Source of the DNA: Bacteroidota bacterium
Lineage (GTDB): Bacteria > Bacteroidota > Bacteroidia > Chitinophagales > Chitinophagaceae
DNA: 64,000 bases
Direction: 5' to 3'
Assembly: GCA_026391435.1 (NCBI GenBank)
Contig: JAPLEJ010000008.1
Location: 96,033 to 160,032, forward strand
Positions 52,953-60,305 of the stretch are shown one piece after another. Under the pieces are notes generated by a model. It searched no databases and had not been told where the DNA came from. It saw nothing but the letters and a program-made list of their open reading frames with translations. The position numbers and the translations under genes were made by a program. Position 1 is the first letter of the stretch; every line of letters begins with the position of its first letter.

Positions 52953-53897
52953 TTATTCCATTACCTTTTTCCAAAGTTCAGGAATGCGTTTGATCCAGAC
53001 GAGCTCTCTTTTTTTATCCGAAGCTTCTTGCGCCGGGAATCCCATATATACTTTATTGCCTTCTAAGGAACCCGTTACACCAGATTGTCCCATGACTATG
53101 GCATTTTCTCCAATGGTAATTGTTTTAGTGACCCCTACCTGACCCCAAAGTGTTACCCCCGATTTCACATGAACCCCTCCTGCAATACCGACCCCTGCAG
53201 CAAATAAACAATTCGCCCCCACTTGGGTGTCATGACCAATTTGTACGAGGTTGTCAATCTTAGTTCCTCGACCAATAAGGGTATCTCCACTTACCCCTCT
53301 ATCAATGGTGCATCCCGCCCCAATTTCAACCTTATCTTGTATGACCACCCTGCCACAGCTTAATAGCCTTTTATACCAATCTTGGCGATCCTTTTTAGTG
53401 TTATAATAAAAGGCATCGCTACCAATAACAGTATTGGCTTGAATGACGACATCATCTCCAATAACAGTATCTGCTAAAATGGAAACATTAGGATAGATAA
53501 CACAGTTTTTTCCTATTTGTACATTGCTCCCTATAAAAACATGGGGCATGATAATCGTATTTTCTCCAATGATCGCATCATCACTTATTGGTTTTGTACT
53601 TGCAATGAATGGTTTAAAATGAGTCACAATTTTTAAATAGGCTTCAAATGGATCTTTACAATACAATAATGTTTTACCATTAGGTACTTCTAGATTTTTA
53701 TCATTAATAATAATACAACTTGCTTCGCTGTTTAAACAAGTATTATAGTATTTAGGATGATCAACAAATACAAGATCTCCTTTTTCAACTTGATGAATTT
53801 CATTCACTCCAGTAATTTCTAAGTGTTGATTACCGATGATTTCGGTATGGGTTAACTCAGATAACCATGTAACAGAAACAGGTGTATTTAGCTTCAT
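52953..53897 (-). CDS. lpxD: LpxD-type UDP-3-O-acylglucosamine N-acyltransferase
   Basis: 314 residues, slightly shorter than typical LpxD. An N-terminal UDP-binding domain (about 1-95) is followed by a left-handed beta-helix of hexapeptide repeats ([20 protein letters not shown] and onward) with the catalytic His in [15 protein letters not shown], and a short C-terminal helix ([15 protein letters not shown]). It adds the N-linked hydroxyacyl chain to lipid A precursor. Some Bacteroidota carry two LpxD-like genes, so this may be the secondary copy. It is alone on the minus strand with its own -7 box. Confidence 0.88.
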   Translation of the reverse strand: MKLNTPVSVTWLSELTHTEIIGNQHLEITGVNEIHQVEKGDLVFVDHPKYYNTCLNSEASCIIINDKNLEVPNGKTLLYCKDPFEAYLKIVTHFKPFIASTKPISDDAIIGENTIIMPHVFIGSNVQIGKNCVIYPNVSILADTVIGDDVVIQANTVIGSDAFYYNTKKDRQDWYKRLLSCGRVVIQDKVEIGAGCTIDRGVSGDTLIGRGTKIDNLVQIGHDTQVGANCLFAAGVGIAGGVHVKSGVTLWGQVGVTKTITIGENAIVMGQSGVTGSLEGNKVYMGFPAQEASDKKRELVWIKRIPELWKKVME

Positions 53898-53918
53898 ATG
53901 TATGATTTTGGCCTAAAT

Positions 53919-53926
53919 CAAAGGTA
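53919..53926 (-). promoter_or_regulatory. -7 element for lpxD
   Basis: TACCTTTG on the minus strand, perfect TAnnTTTG, 21 bases before the lpxD ATG. Confidence 0.5.
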
Positions 53927-53933
53927 ATGCCCC

Positions 53934-54148
53934 TTTTTTATAAAAATATTTTTTTCATCATTTAGTGCATAAATAAGCCCTTCTTTTTTATAAAAATAGG
54001 ACCATTGTAATGCTTTAATTGTATAAAAATGAATTTAAACTCATTTTGTAAAATCCTTTATTCATCAACGTTTCAGCGATTTTTAAAAAATATAATCATC
54101 TTAATTGATAATTTTATTTCATCATAAATTACCTCTTTTTTATAAAAA
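53934..54148. repeat. Three copies of the 13-mer TTTTTTATAAAAA
   Basis: Identical copies lie at 53934-53946, 53984-53996 and 54136-54148, each preceded by a C-rich pyrimidine stretch (CCCC, GCCCTTC, ACCTC). The shared flanks suggest more than chance poly-A/T. They could be unwinding-type elements, promoter UP-like tracts or protein sites. Confidence 0.5.
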
Positions 54149-54173
54149 AATAATTGTCCTAATAGGGCCATTT

Positions 54174-54182
54174 GTGGATAAC
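54174..54182 (-). other. DnaA-box match
   Basis: TGTGGATAA is the exact reverse complement of the consensus TTATCCACA. It is a single perfect site next to AT-rich 13-mers; I found no second good box in the gap. Confidence 0.4.
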
Positions 54183-54207
54183 CGCAATAAATTTGTTTAA
54201 AATATTT

Positions 54208-54238
54208 TTTGAATTAGAAAAAAGTATATTTAATATTG
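54208..54238 (+). promoter_or_regulatory. Bipartite promoter for the candidate small RNA
   Basis: TTTG at 54208-54211, a 19-base spacer, then TAATATTG at 54231-54238, one mismatch from TAnnTTTG. This is the best two-part Bacteroidota promoter in the window. Predicted start about 54242-54244. Confidence 0.55.
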
Positions 54239-54241
54239 TGA

Positions 54242-54320
54242 AGGGAATTCAATTCCCGTACTTACTAACCCATCCATATACGAGGTCCTCTTGAGCATTC
54301 AGGAGGACTTTGTTTTTTTT
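54242..54320 (+). ncRNA. Candidate small RNA or attenuator leader
   Basis: About 79 bases bounded by a two-part promoter and a strong terminator. The 5' end can fold as GGGAA/TTCCC (54243-54257, part of the palindrome GGGAATTCAATTCCC), then comes an unpaired C/A/T-rich stretch of about 25 bases, then the terminator hairpin. It ends 14 bases before the ATG of the pseudouridine synthase gene, so it is either a free small RNA or an attenuated leader of that gene. A short frame (GTG 54238 to TGA 54294, 18 codons) overlaps it but starts before the predicted transcript. I do not recognise a known RNA family. Confidence 0.5.
54283..54320 (+). terminator. Strong intrinsic terminator before the pseudouridine synthase gene
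   Basis: AGGTCCTCTTGA (54283-54294) pairs with TCAGGAGGACTT (54299-54310) along 12 pairs with two G-T wobbles and a GCAT tetraloop, followed by TGTTTTTTTT. No plus-strand gene ends upstream, so it must end a non-coding transcript or attenuate the next gene. Confidence 0.85.
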
Positions 54321-54334
54321 ATTAAGCGCTAAAA

Positions 54335-54919
54335 ATGGAATACTATTTAATATATAAACCCTATCAAGTGCTTTCGCAATTTACTGCTACTGATGGTAAA
54401 TTATGCTTAAAAGATATCTTGAATGTACCTAAGGATGTTTATCCGGTTGGTCGATTAGACTATGATAGTGAAGGTTTATTATTGTTAACCAATGATACAA
54501 GTATCAATCATCAATTATTACATCCACAATTTGCACATGCTCGAACTTATTGGGTACAAGTGGATGGTGCCATCACAACAGAAGCATTAGCAACATTATC
54601 AAATGGCGTTACTATTTCAATAGAGGGTAGTTCCTATCAAACTAAAAAAGCGATACTTACATTACTAGATACTTCATTACAAGTTCCCGATAGAATGCCC
54701 CCCATTAGAGTACGCCAAACCATACCAACCAGCTGGGCATCTATACAATTAACCGAAGGCAAAAATAGGCAGGTTCGAAAAATGTTTGCCCAAGTGGGCT
54801 TTCCCGTATTACGATTAATTAGGGCTCAAATTGGGCAGTTTTTCATAGGCCAAATGCAACCAGGGGATTGCCTTTCACTTACCGCCGAGGAAGTGCAAAA
54901 GGCTTTATTCGTTAATTGA
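54335..54919 (+). CDS. rRNA pseudouridine synthase (RsuA/RluE-like)
   Basis: 194 residues, the short form without an S4 domain. Motifs are YYLIYKPYQVLSQF, the catalytic Asp in YPVGRLDYDSEGLLLLTND, and SIQLTEGKNRQVRKMFAQVGFPVLRLIR. The lack of S4 and the size match RluE, which makes pseudouridine 2457 in 23S rRNA. A strong terminator lies directly upstream of the start, so its expression may depend on readthrough. It ends 39 bases before lysS. Confidence 0.92.
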   Translation: MEYYLIYKPYQVLSQFTATDGKLCLKDILNVPKDVYPVGRLDYDSEGLLLLTNDTSINHQLLHPQFAHARTYWVQVDGAITTEALATLSNGVTISIEGSSYQTKKAILTLLDTSLQVPDRMPPIRVRQTIPTSWASIQLTEGKNRQVRKMFAQVGFPVLRLIRAQIGQFFIGQMQPGDCLSLTAEEVQKALFVN

Positions 54920-54930
54920 CCCTTAAGTTT

Positions 54931-54938
54931 TACTTTTG
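54931..54938 (+). promoter_or_regulatory. -7 element for lysS
   Basis: TACTTTTG, perfect TAnnTTTG, with TTCG 19 bases upstream as a weak -33 element. It lies 20 bases before the lysS ATG. Confidence 0.55.
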
Positions 54939-54958
54939 TACTATAATATATATTATTC

Positions 54959-56479
54959 ATGAGCCAATCTCTATCAGAACAAGAAATTATAAGACGCGAA
55001 AAATTACAACAATTGGAAGCGGCGGGTATTAATCCCTATCCTGCACCTTTATATCCAGTGACCCACTATTCTAATGATATCAAGCAAAATTATACAGAGG
55101 AAAATAAGGACCAATTTGCAGCCGTGTGTGTGGCAGGTCGCATTATGAGTGTGAATGATAAAGGGAAGGTGCTATTTGTAAAAATCCAAGATGATAAAGG
55201 CATTTTTCAACTATATATAAAGAGAGATGAAATTTGCCCCGACGAGGATAAAACTTATTGGGACGTTATGACTAAAAATGCCATGGACCTAGGAGATATC
55301 ATTGGGTCAACTGGCTATGTTTTTATAACCAAGACAGGTGAAATTTCATTACATGCTAATACAGTTACATTATTAGCTAAATCTTTAAAGCCCCTACCAG
55401 TGGTAAAGCGCGATGAAGATGGCCATGTATTTGATGCAGTCACTGATCCCGAATTTAGATATCGTCAACGCTATGCCGATTTAATTATCAATCCAGATGT
55501 AAAGGAAACATTTGCAAAGCGTACTTTATTAATGACGACGATTAGAGAATTTTTAAATACGCGTGGGGCATTAGAAGTAGATACACCTGTATTGCAAGCC
55601 ATTCCAGGTGGGGCGGCTGCGCGACCATTTACAACACATCATAATGCATTAGACGTTCCTTTTTATTTACGAATTGCCAATGAATTATATTTAAAGCGCT
55701 TAATTGTGGGCGGCTTTGAATGGGTATATGAGTTTAGCCGCAATTTTAGAAACGAAGGAATGGATCGAACACATAATCCAGAGTTTACGGTATTAGAATG
55801 GTATACGGCTTACAAGGATTATTTCTGGATGATGGAAATTACAGAACAGTTATTTGAAAAAATAGCCATGACATTACATGGTAAAACCGAAGTAACCGTG
55901 GGGGAAACGACTATTAATTTTAAAGCACCCTTTCGTCGTGTCACGATTATGGAAGCCATTCAGGAAAATACGGGCATTGATATTTCTGCCATGGATGAAG
56001 CAGGATTAAGAGCGGTATGTCAGCAATTGCATATCGATGTACCTCCTACTATTGGTAAAGGAAAATTGATCGATGAAATTTTTGGCGCTACAAGCGAATC
56101 AAAATACATACAACCTACTTTTATCATCGACTATCCAATTGAAATGAGTCCGTTGACTAAAAAGCATCGATCTAAAGAAGGCTTAGTAGAGCGATTTGAA
56201 TTAATGGTGAATGGAAAGGAGTTGGCCAATGCGTATACCGAATTAAATGATCCTATTGATCAACGCAAGCGATTTGAGGAGCAAGTGGCTTTAATGGAAA
56301 GAGGAGACGATGAAGCCATGTTTATTGATCATGACTTTTTAAGGGCCTTAGAGTATGGCATGCCGCCTACTTCTGGTATTGGAATAGGGATTGATAGATT
56401 ATGTATGATGATGTTAAATCAACCTTCGATACAAGATGTGTTGTTTTTCCCTCAAATGAGACCCGAGCATAACGATTAA
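54959..56479 (+). CDS. lysS: Lysyl-tRNA synthetase, class II
   Basis: 506 residues. N-terminal OB-fold anticodon-binding domain (about 55-155: VAGRIMSVNDKGKVLFVKIQDDKG) and a class II catalytic core: motif 1 near FLNTRGALEVDTPVLQAIPGG, motif 2 WVYEFSRNFRNEGMDRTHNPEFTVLEWY, motif 3 GIGIGIDRLCMMM. It charges tRNA-Lys in the cytoplasm. Own promoter; stop two bases from the convergent amidohydrolase stop. Confidence 0.97.
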   Translation: MSQSLSEQEIIRREKLQQLEAAGINPYPAPLYPVTHYSNDIKQNYTEENKDQFAAVCVAGRIMSVNDKGKVLFVKIQDDKGIFQLYIKRDEICPDEDKTYWDVMTKNAMDLGDIIGSTGYVFITKTGEISLHANTVTLLAKSLKPLPVVKRDEDGHVFDAVTDPEFRYRQRYADLIINPDVKETFAKRTLLMTTIREFLNTRGALEVDTPVLQAIPGGAAARPFTTHHNALDVPFYLRIANELYLKRLIVGGFEWVYEFSRNFRNEGMDRTHNPEFTVLEWYTAYKDYFWMMEITEQLFEKIAMTLHGKTEVTVGETTINFKAPFRRVTIMEAIQENTGIDISAMDEAGLRAVCQQLHIDVPPTIGKGKLIDEIFGATSESKYIQPTFIIDYPIEMSPLTKKHRSKEGLVERFELMVNGKELANAYTELNDPIDQRKRFEEQVALMERGDDEAMFIDHDFLRALEYGMPPTSGIGIGIDRLCMMMLNQPSIQDVLFFPQMRPEHND

Positions 56480-56481
56480 TA

Positions 56482-57948
56482 TTAATCTCGATAGTTAAGA
56501 GCAGGTTTAATGTCTCCTAATAATGGCTTGTATTTATAATCGCCAATCATTGACTTAAACTCTTGGTTTGCTTTTTGAATTAATAATGGATTACTCATTA
56601 AATCAATAGCGGTTAATGCCATTGCCTTACTCGCCACTAACATTCCTTTTGTTCCAATCTCTGTGCCACCTGCCGCTACTGCTTGCCAGCTATGTGCTGT
56701 TGTTCCAGGAACCCAGGTTGCTACACGAGCGCCAACAGTGGGTTTTAAATAGCTAATATCACCTACATCTGTTGATCCAGTATTATTACTACCCACTTCA
56801 TAACTAAGCGGTTTGATAGTTGCTGCTGATTCTATCGCAACGGGAGAGCCAATTAAGCTGGCTTGTATTTTTTTTGCAAATGCTTTTTCTTCCTCGGAAT
56901 AAGTAATGCCCCCTATTTTTTCTAAGTTGCTTTGCATTACTTCGGCAAGTGTTTTGTTAATTAATAAATCGTGCGTGCCACCGATAATGTCATATTTCAT
57001 AGTGGTCCCTGTTCCTAATGCGGCCCCTTCTGCTGCTTTTACCACCCTGTCAAAAATTTCTACTACCTCCTTGCGCTTGGGGTGACGCACATAATAATAT
57101 ACTTCTGCAAAGTCAGGAACCACATTGGGCGCTTTACCACCATTGGTAATGACATAATGAATTCTTGTTTCTTGCGGAATATGTTCACGCATCATATTGA
57201 CCATATGATCCATTGCTTCAACTGCATCTAATGCCGACCTTCCTAGTTCGGGTGACATAGCAGCATGTGAAGCAATACCATAAAATTTAAACTTAGCAGA
57301 TTTATTTGCAAGCGAAATAGACGTGCCTACTGCGTTGATTACATCAGGATGCCAATGAATCACAGCATCTAAATCATTTAATAATCCTGCACGTACTAAA
57401 AAAACTTTGCCACTGCCTCCTTCTTCTGCAGGACAGCCATACACTTTAATGGTACCTTTTAATTTCCCAGCTGCAATTAATTCTTTAATTACAATGCCTG
57501 CTGCCACACTTGCAGTTCCATACAAATGATGACCACATGCATGTCCAGCAATTTTGCCAGGGATGGTATTTTTTTCAGGACTTGCTGTTTGAGCTAAACC
57601 AGGTAAAGCATCAAACTCGGCTAAAATGCCTATCACCGGCGAACCCGTTCCATAAGTGGCTACAAAGGCAGTTGGAATTTCAGCTACTCCTGTTTCTATA
57701 GTAAAGCCTGCTTCTTTTAAATGTTGCACATGCAGTGCCGAGCTCTTGGTTTCTTTATAACCTACTTCAGCAAAATCCCAAATTTGCAAAGCTGTTTTTT
57801 TATCTAAATCATAACGATTATTTAAAAAAGTAATCGTTTCGTTTTTTGTTTCATTCAATTGCGCCACATTAGGATCTATTTTATTTTTTTTCTGTGCGTA
57901 AGTAAAAAAAGAACAAAATAATAATCCAACAATAAAAATAGGCTTCAT
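56482..57948 (-). CDS. Secreted M20-family amidohydrolase (AbgB-like)
   Basis: 488 residues with a signal peptide (MKPIFIVGLLFCSFFTYAQ). The M20 metal-binding segments are ILAEFDALPGL, GHACGHHLYGTASVAAG, CPAEEGGSGKVFLV, DAVIHWHPD and the C-terminal PGTTAHSWQAVAAGGTEIG. The order and the Cys-Gly-His-His motif match AbgB/HipO-type enzymes that cleave p-aminobenzoyl-glutamate, N-acyl amino acids or similar amides. Substrate unknown; the export signal implies a periplasmic nutrient role. It follows the SDR gene by 35 bases. Confidence 0.9.
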   Translation of the reverse strand: MKPIFIVGLLFCSFFTYAQKKNKIDPNVAQLNETKNETITFLNNRYDLDKKTALQIWDFAEVGYKETKSSALHVQHLKEAGFTIETGVAEIPTAFVATYGTGSPVIGILAEFDALPGLAQTASPEKNTIPGKIAGHACGHHLYGTASVAAGIVIKELIAAGKLKGTIKVYGCPAEEGGSGKVFLVRAGLLNDLDAVIHWHPDVINAVGTSISLANKSAKFKFYGIASHAAMSPELGRSALDAVEAMDHMVNMMREHIPQETRIHYVITNGGKAPNVVPDFAEVYYYVRHPKRKEVVEIFDRVVKAAEGAALGTGTTMKYDIIGGTHDLLINKTLAEVMQSNLEKIGGITYSEEEKAFAKKIQASLIGSPVAIESAATIKPLSYEVGSNNTGSTDVGDISYLKPTVGARVATWVPGTTAHSWQAVAAGGTEIGTKGMLVASKAMALTAIDLMSNPLLIQKANQEFKSMIGDYKYKPLLGDIKPALNYRD

Positions 57949-57983
57949 CAGTATTAATTTGATAGGGTGAAAACGAAATTGAA

Positions 57984-58802
57984 TTATAAAAATAAATCGT
58001 AAAATAATTTAGCGCCAGGGACCACCGAATAGTGTGCTAAATCGGTAATGCCTTCTGCTGCCAATATCTCCTCATCTATAAATGTTTTTCCTGTGTACTC
58101 TAATTTTTCTTTTCTTAAAATATACAAAGCTGCATCGGCAATGATAGCGGGGGTTCTACTCATATTAGCCAACATCTGACCGCCTAATAAATTGCGTACT
58201 GCGGCAGTATCAATAGTGGTACGAGGCCATAATGAATTACATGCAATTTGATCGTCTTTAAATTCTTCTGCCCAACCTAAAGTCATCATACTCATATCAT
58301 ATTTAGAAATAGTATAAGCGACATGAGGACCCAACCATTTGGGTGCTAAATTAATGGGAGGTGATAAAGTTAAAATATGCGCATGAGATGATTTTTTTAA
58401 ATAAGGCAAAGCATGTTGCACTACTAAAAAAGTACCCCTTACATTAATGCTGTGCATTAAATCAAATCTTTTACTAGGGGTGTTGGCGGTGTCGGTAAGT
58501 TGAATCGCGCTCGCATTATTAATCAGAATATCAATGCCGCCAAATTTTTCAACTGCTTGTTGCATTGCATTCGCAATTTGCGCTTCATCTCTAATGTCCA
58601 CTTGCACTGCCAAAGCTTTTACTCCTAATGCTTCTACCTCGGCTGCGGCTGAAAAAATAGTACCTCCTAAACGCGGATCTTCCTGACCCGATTTTGCAGC
58701 AATCACAATGTTAGCGCCTTCTCCAGCCAACTTTAAAGCCATTGCTTTTCCAATGCCCCTACTTCCACCTGTTATAAAAACTGTTTTTCCTTGTAAAGAC
58801 AT
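57984..58802 (-). CDS. SDR-family oxidoreductase (HSDL2-like)
   Basis: 272 residues from ATG 58802 (MSLQGKTVFITGGSRG); the frame runs up to 58865 but that would overlap the 3' end of gmk. The cofactor motif is TGGSRGIGKAMALKLAGEGANIVIAAKS, then INNASAIQLTDTANTPSKRFDLMHSINVRGTF, catalytic Ser in ILTLSPPINL and YTISKYDMSMM. The SPP and NTPSKRFDLM segments are typical of HSDL2-like proteins linked to lipid metabolism. Reaction unknown. It is 11 bases after gmk and likely in one message with it. Confidence 0.88.
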   Translation of the reverse strand: MSLQGKTVFITGGSRGIGKAMALKLAGEGANIVIAAKSGQEDPRLGGTIFSAAAEVEALGVKALAVQVDIRDEAQIANAMQQAVEKFGGIDILINNASAIQLTDTANTPSKRFDLMHSINVRGTFLVVQHALPYLKKSSHAHILTLSPPINLAPKWLGPHVAYTISKYDMSMMTLGWAEEFKDDQIACNSLWPRTTIDTAAVRNLLGGQMLANMSRTPAIIADAALYILRKEKLEYTGKTFIDEEILAAEGITDLAHYSVVPGAKLFYDLFL

Positions 58803-58813
58803 GGGTAATAATT

Positions 58814-59395
58814 TTAAAGTGAACTGTTTAAAAAAGTAGTGATTACTTTTTCGGTTTCCGCACAAGCTATTTCTAATACTTTATTTTCAATGATGGCATT
58901 AAATTGATTGCTAAAACTTATTTCAAAAGCTGCTTTATCTAATCTTACTTGAATGCTTTCGGGGGTTTCGGTTTTTCGTTTTTCTAATCGCTCCTTTAAT
59001 ACTTCGATCGAAGGGGGCTTAATAAAAATAGAAAAACTTTTATCTCCTAATTGCTTTTGAACACGAAGGGCTCCTTGGACATCAATATCCAACACTGGAA
59101 TTTTTCCTAGCGACCAAATACGATCTAACTCTGATTTTAAAGTGCCATAATAAACACCTTCATACACCATTTCATGTTCAAGGAATTCATTTTGATATAT
59201 CAACCCTTCAAACTTAGCTAAGGAAATAAAATGATATTCAACGCCATCTTGTTCAGTTCCTCTAGGGGCGCGTGTGGTGGCCGATACTGAAAAAGATAAA
59301 TTAGGTAATTGTTTTAATAAAAATTGAGCAATAGAGGTTTTCCCTGCACCCGAAGGGGCTGTTAAAATAATTACTTTTTTTACTAATTCAGACAT
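58814..59395 (-). CDS. gmk: Guanylate kinase
   Basis: 193 residues. It phosphorylates GMP to GDP. P-loop ILTAPSGAGKTSIAQFLL, the GMP-binding SVSATTRAPRGTEQDGVEYHFIS, LEHEMVYEGVYYGTLKSEL and LDIDVQGALRVQKQL are all present, and the lid segment RLEKRKTETPESIQVRLDKA follows. First gene of a minus-strand run with the SDR and the M20 amidohydrolase. Confidence 0.97.
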   Translation of the reverse strand: MSELVKKVIILTAPSGAGKTSIAQFLLKQLPNLSFSVSATTRAPRGTEQDGVEYHFISLAKFEGLIYQNEFLEHEMVYEGVYYGTLKSELDRIWSLGKIPVLDIDVQGALRVQKQLGDKSFSIFIKPPSIEVLKERLEKRKTETPESIQVRLDKAAFEISFSNQFNAIIENKVLEIACAETEKVITTFLNSSL

Positions 59396-59495
59396 CCGAT
59401 CCTAGGTTTAAAAATGGGCGTAATTGTACTTGTCTAAATTACTGAAATACCACCTAAATAAATAAAAATGTAGGTTTTATATATTGAAGGACATC

Positions 59496-59512
59496 AACAC
59501 AATGACTGTGTT
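59496..59512 (-). terminator. Short hairpin after the DUF4290 gene
   Basis: AACACA and TGTGTT form a six-pair stem around five bases, just past the DUF4290 stop. No T run follows, so termination here is doubtful. Confidence 0.25.
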
Positions 59513-59514
59513 TC

Positions 59515-60207
59515 TTAATACCTCTTCTTAAAGTTGCGGTTGTTATTATTGCGTCCACCACCACCACCGCCTGGTCCACCTTGACTACGGCCACCGCGGT
59601 TGTTATTATTGCGATTGTTTTGCCAACGACCGCCTGCAGGGCGATATTCATCGCGTTCAAAATTTTGATTACGATGTTTAATATAAGGCGTATTGCTAAA
59701 TTCTAATTCACCACCGGTAATGGCATTTAACTCACTACGAATTGCATCATCTTGAACTAATTCCTTATGCCAGTTGCTGTAAGCTAGTTTCATATAATGC
59801 GCAATCGCATGAGCGAAACCTGCTTTTTTCTCCTGATCTGTTTCGGCCATCGCCTTATCAATCACCAATTCCAAATTTTTTCCAAGGTGCGCGTATCTAA
59901 TTTTACGCTTGGGATAAGGTAAGGGATCGGGCTTTTGCTTATAGGTTTCTCGAGTAGGAATGGGATAAGGGCTATCCACATCCAATTCAAAATTGCTCAT
60001 AAAAAATAGGTGATCCCATAATTTATGCTTGTAATCCTCAATATTTTTAAGTTGGGGGTTTAAAAAGCCCATCAATTCAATGACCACTTGGGCTTGTTCC
60101 AATCTTTTGGCACGGTCTTCAATGGTCATAAGATGGTCTACCATCCTTTGAACATGACGGCCGTATTCTCTCATCCCCATTATGCTTCTTGCTGTATTGT
60201 ACTCCAT
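59515..60207 (-). CDS. DUF4290 protein with RGG/Asn-rich tail
   Basis: 230 residues from ATG 60207, chosen because the frame's earlier start (60231) lies inside the -7 box. Residues 1-165 are the helical DUF4290 domain seen across Bacteroidota (MEYNTARSIMGMREYGRHVQ, LWDHLFFMSNFELDVDSPYP, KAGFAHAIAHYMKLAYSNWH). The last 45 or so residues are low-complexity: Asn runs, GGRSQGG, a six-Gly run and basic residues (ending NFKKRY), resembling RNA-binding RGG tails. Function unknown; association with RNA or ribosomes is a guess from the tail. Confidence 0.9.
   Translation of the reverse strand: MEYNTARSIMGMREYGRHVQRMVDHLMTIEDRAKRLEQAQVVIELMGFLNPQLKNIEDYKHKLWDHLFFMSNFELDVDSPYPIPTRETYKQKPDPLPYPKRKIRYAHLGKNLELVIDKAMAETDQEKKAGFAHAIAHYMKLAYSNWHKELVQDDAIRSELNAITGGELEFSNTPYIKHRNQNFERDEYRPAGGRWQNNRNNNNRGGRSQGGPGGGGGGRNNNNRNFKKRY
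59536..59613. repeat. Duplicated 18-base unit in the DUF4290 tail
   Basis: GCGGTTGTTATTATTGCG occurs at 59536-59553 and again at 59596-59613, exactly 60 bases apart and in frame. It encodes the Arg-Asn-Asn-Asn-Asn-Arg blocks and shows the tail grew by in-frame duplication. Confidence 0.75.
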
Positions 60208-60228
60208 GTAATTAACTTCGTCTGACAA

Positions 60229-60236
60229 CAAATGTA
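60229..60236 (-). promoter_or_regulatory. -7 element for the DUF4290 gene
   Basis: TACATTTG on the minus strand, perfect TAnnTTTG, 21 bases before ATG 60207; it decides the start. Confidence 0.55.
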
Positions 60237-60266
60237 AGGATTTTTATGGTTAATTTCCCCCACATC

Positions 60267-60288
60267 AAAAACCGCACCGCGGTTTTTT
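60267..60288. repeat. Perfect hairpin between the DUF4290 and pheS promoters
   Basis: AAAAACCGC (60267-60275) and GCGGTTTTT (60279-60287) form a nine-pair stem with an ACC loop and A/T ends, the shape of a bidirectional terminator. It lies between two divergent promoters, so it may insulate them or act as an operator in the -33 region of pheS. Confidence 0.6.
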
Positions 60289-60290
60289 CT

Positions 60291-60298
60291 TATCTTCG
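60291..60298 (+). promoter_or_regulatory. -7-like element abutting the pheS start
   Basis: TATCTTCG differs from TAnnTTTG at one position and ends seven bases before ATG 60306. It excludes the upstream in-frame ATG at 60246. Confidence 0.4.
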
Positions 60299-60305
60299 TA
60301 TTACT

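Larger units (their letters stand above)
53898..54334. other. 437-base AT-rich gene-free region
   Basis: The only gap over 300 bases in the window, between the divergent lpxD and rRNA pseudouridine synthase genes. It holds the lpxD promoter, three identical 13-mers, a DnaA-box match at 54174-54182, and a candidate small RNA unit at its right end (54208-54320). No reading frame of note and no tRNA is visible. Confidence 0.8.

Noticed and set aside
54238..54294. 18-codon leader peptide frame overlapping the candidate small RNA
   Set aside because: Its GTG start falls in the promoter box, upstream of the predicted transcript start, and it has no regulatory codon run.
53898..54334. tRNA or other known structured RNA in the long gap
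   Set aside because: No cloverleaf pattern, CCA end or TPsiC-like arm could be found on either strand.
59454..59660. Second reading frame rich in Val/Ala/Ile over the DUF4290 tail
   Set aside because: It is a shadow of the Asn/Gly/Arg-rich repeats in another frame, with no start context and no domain.
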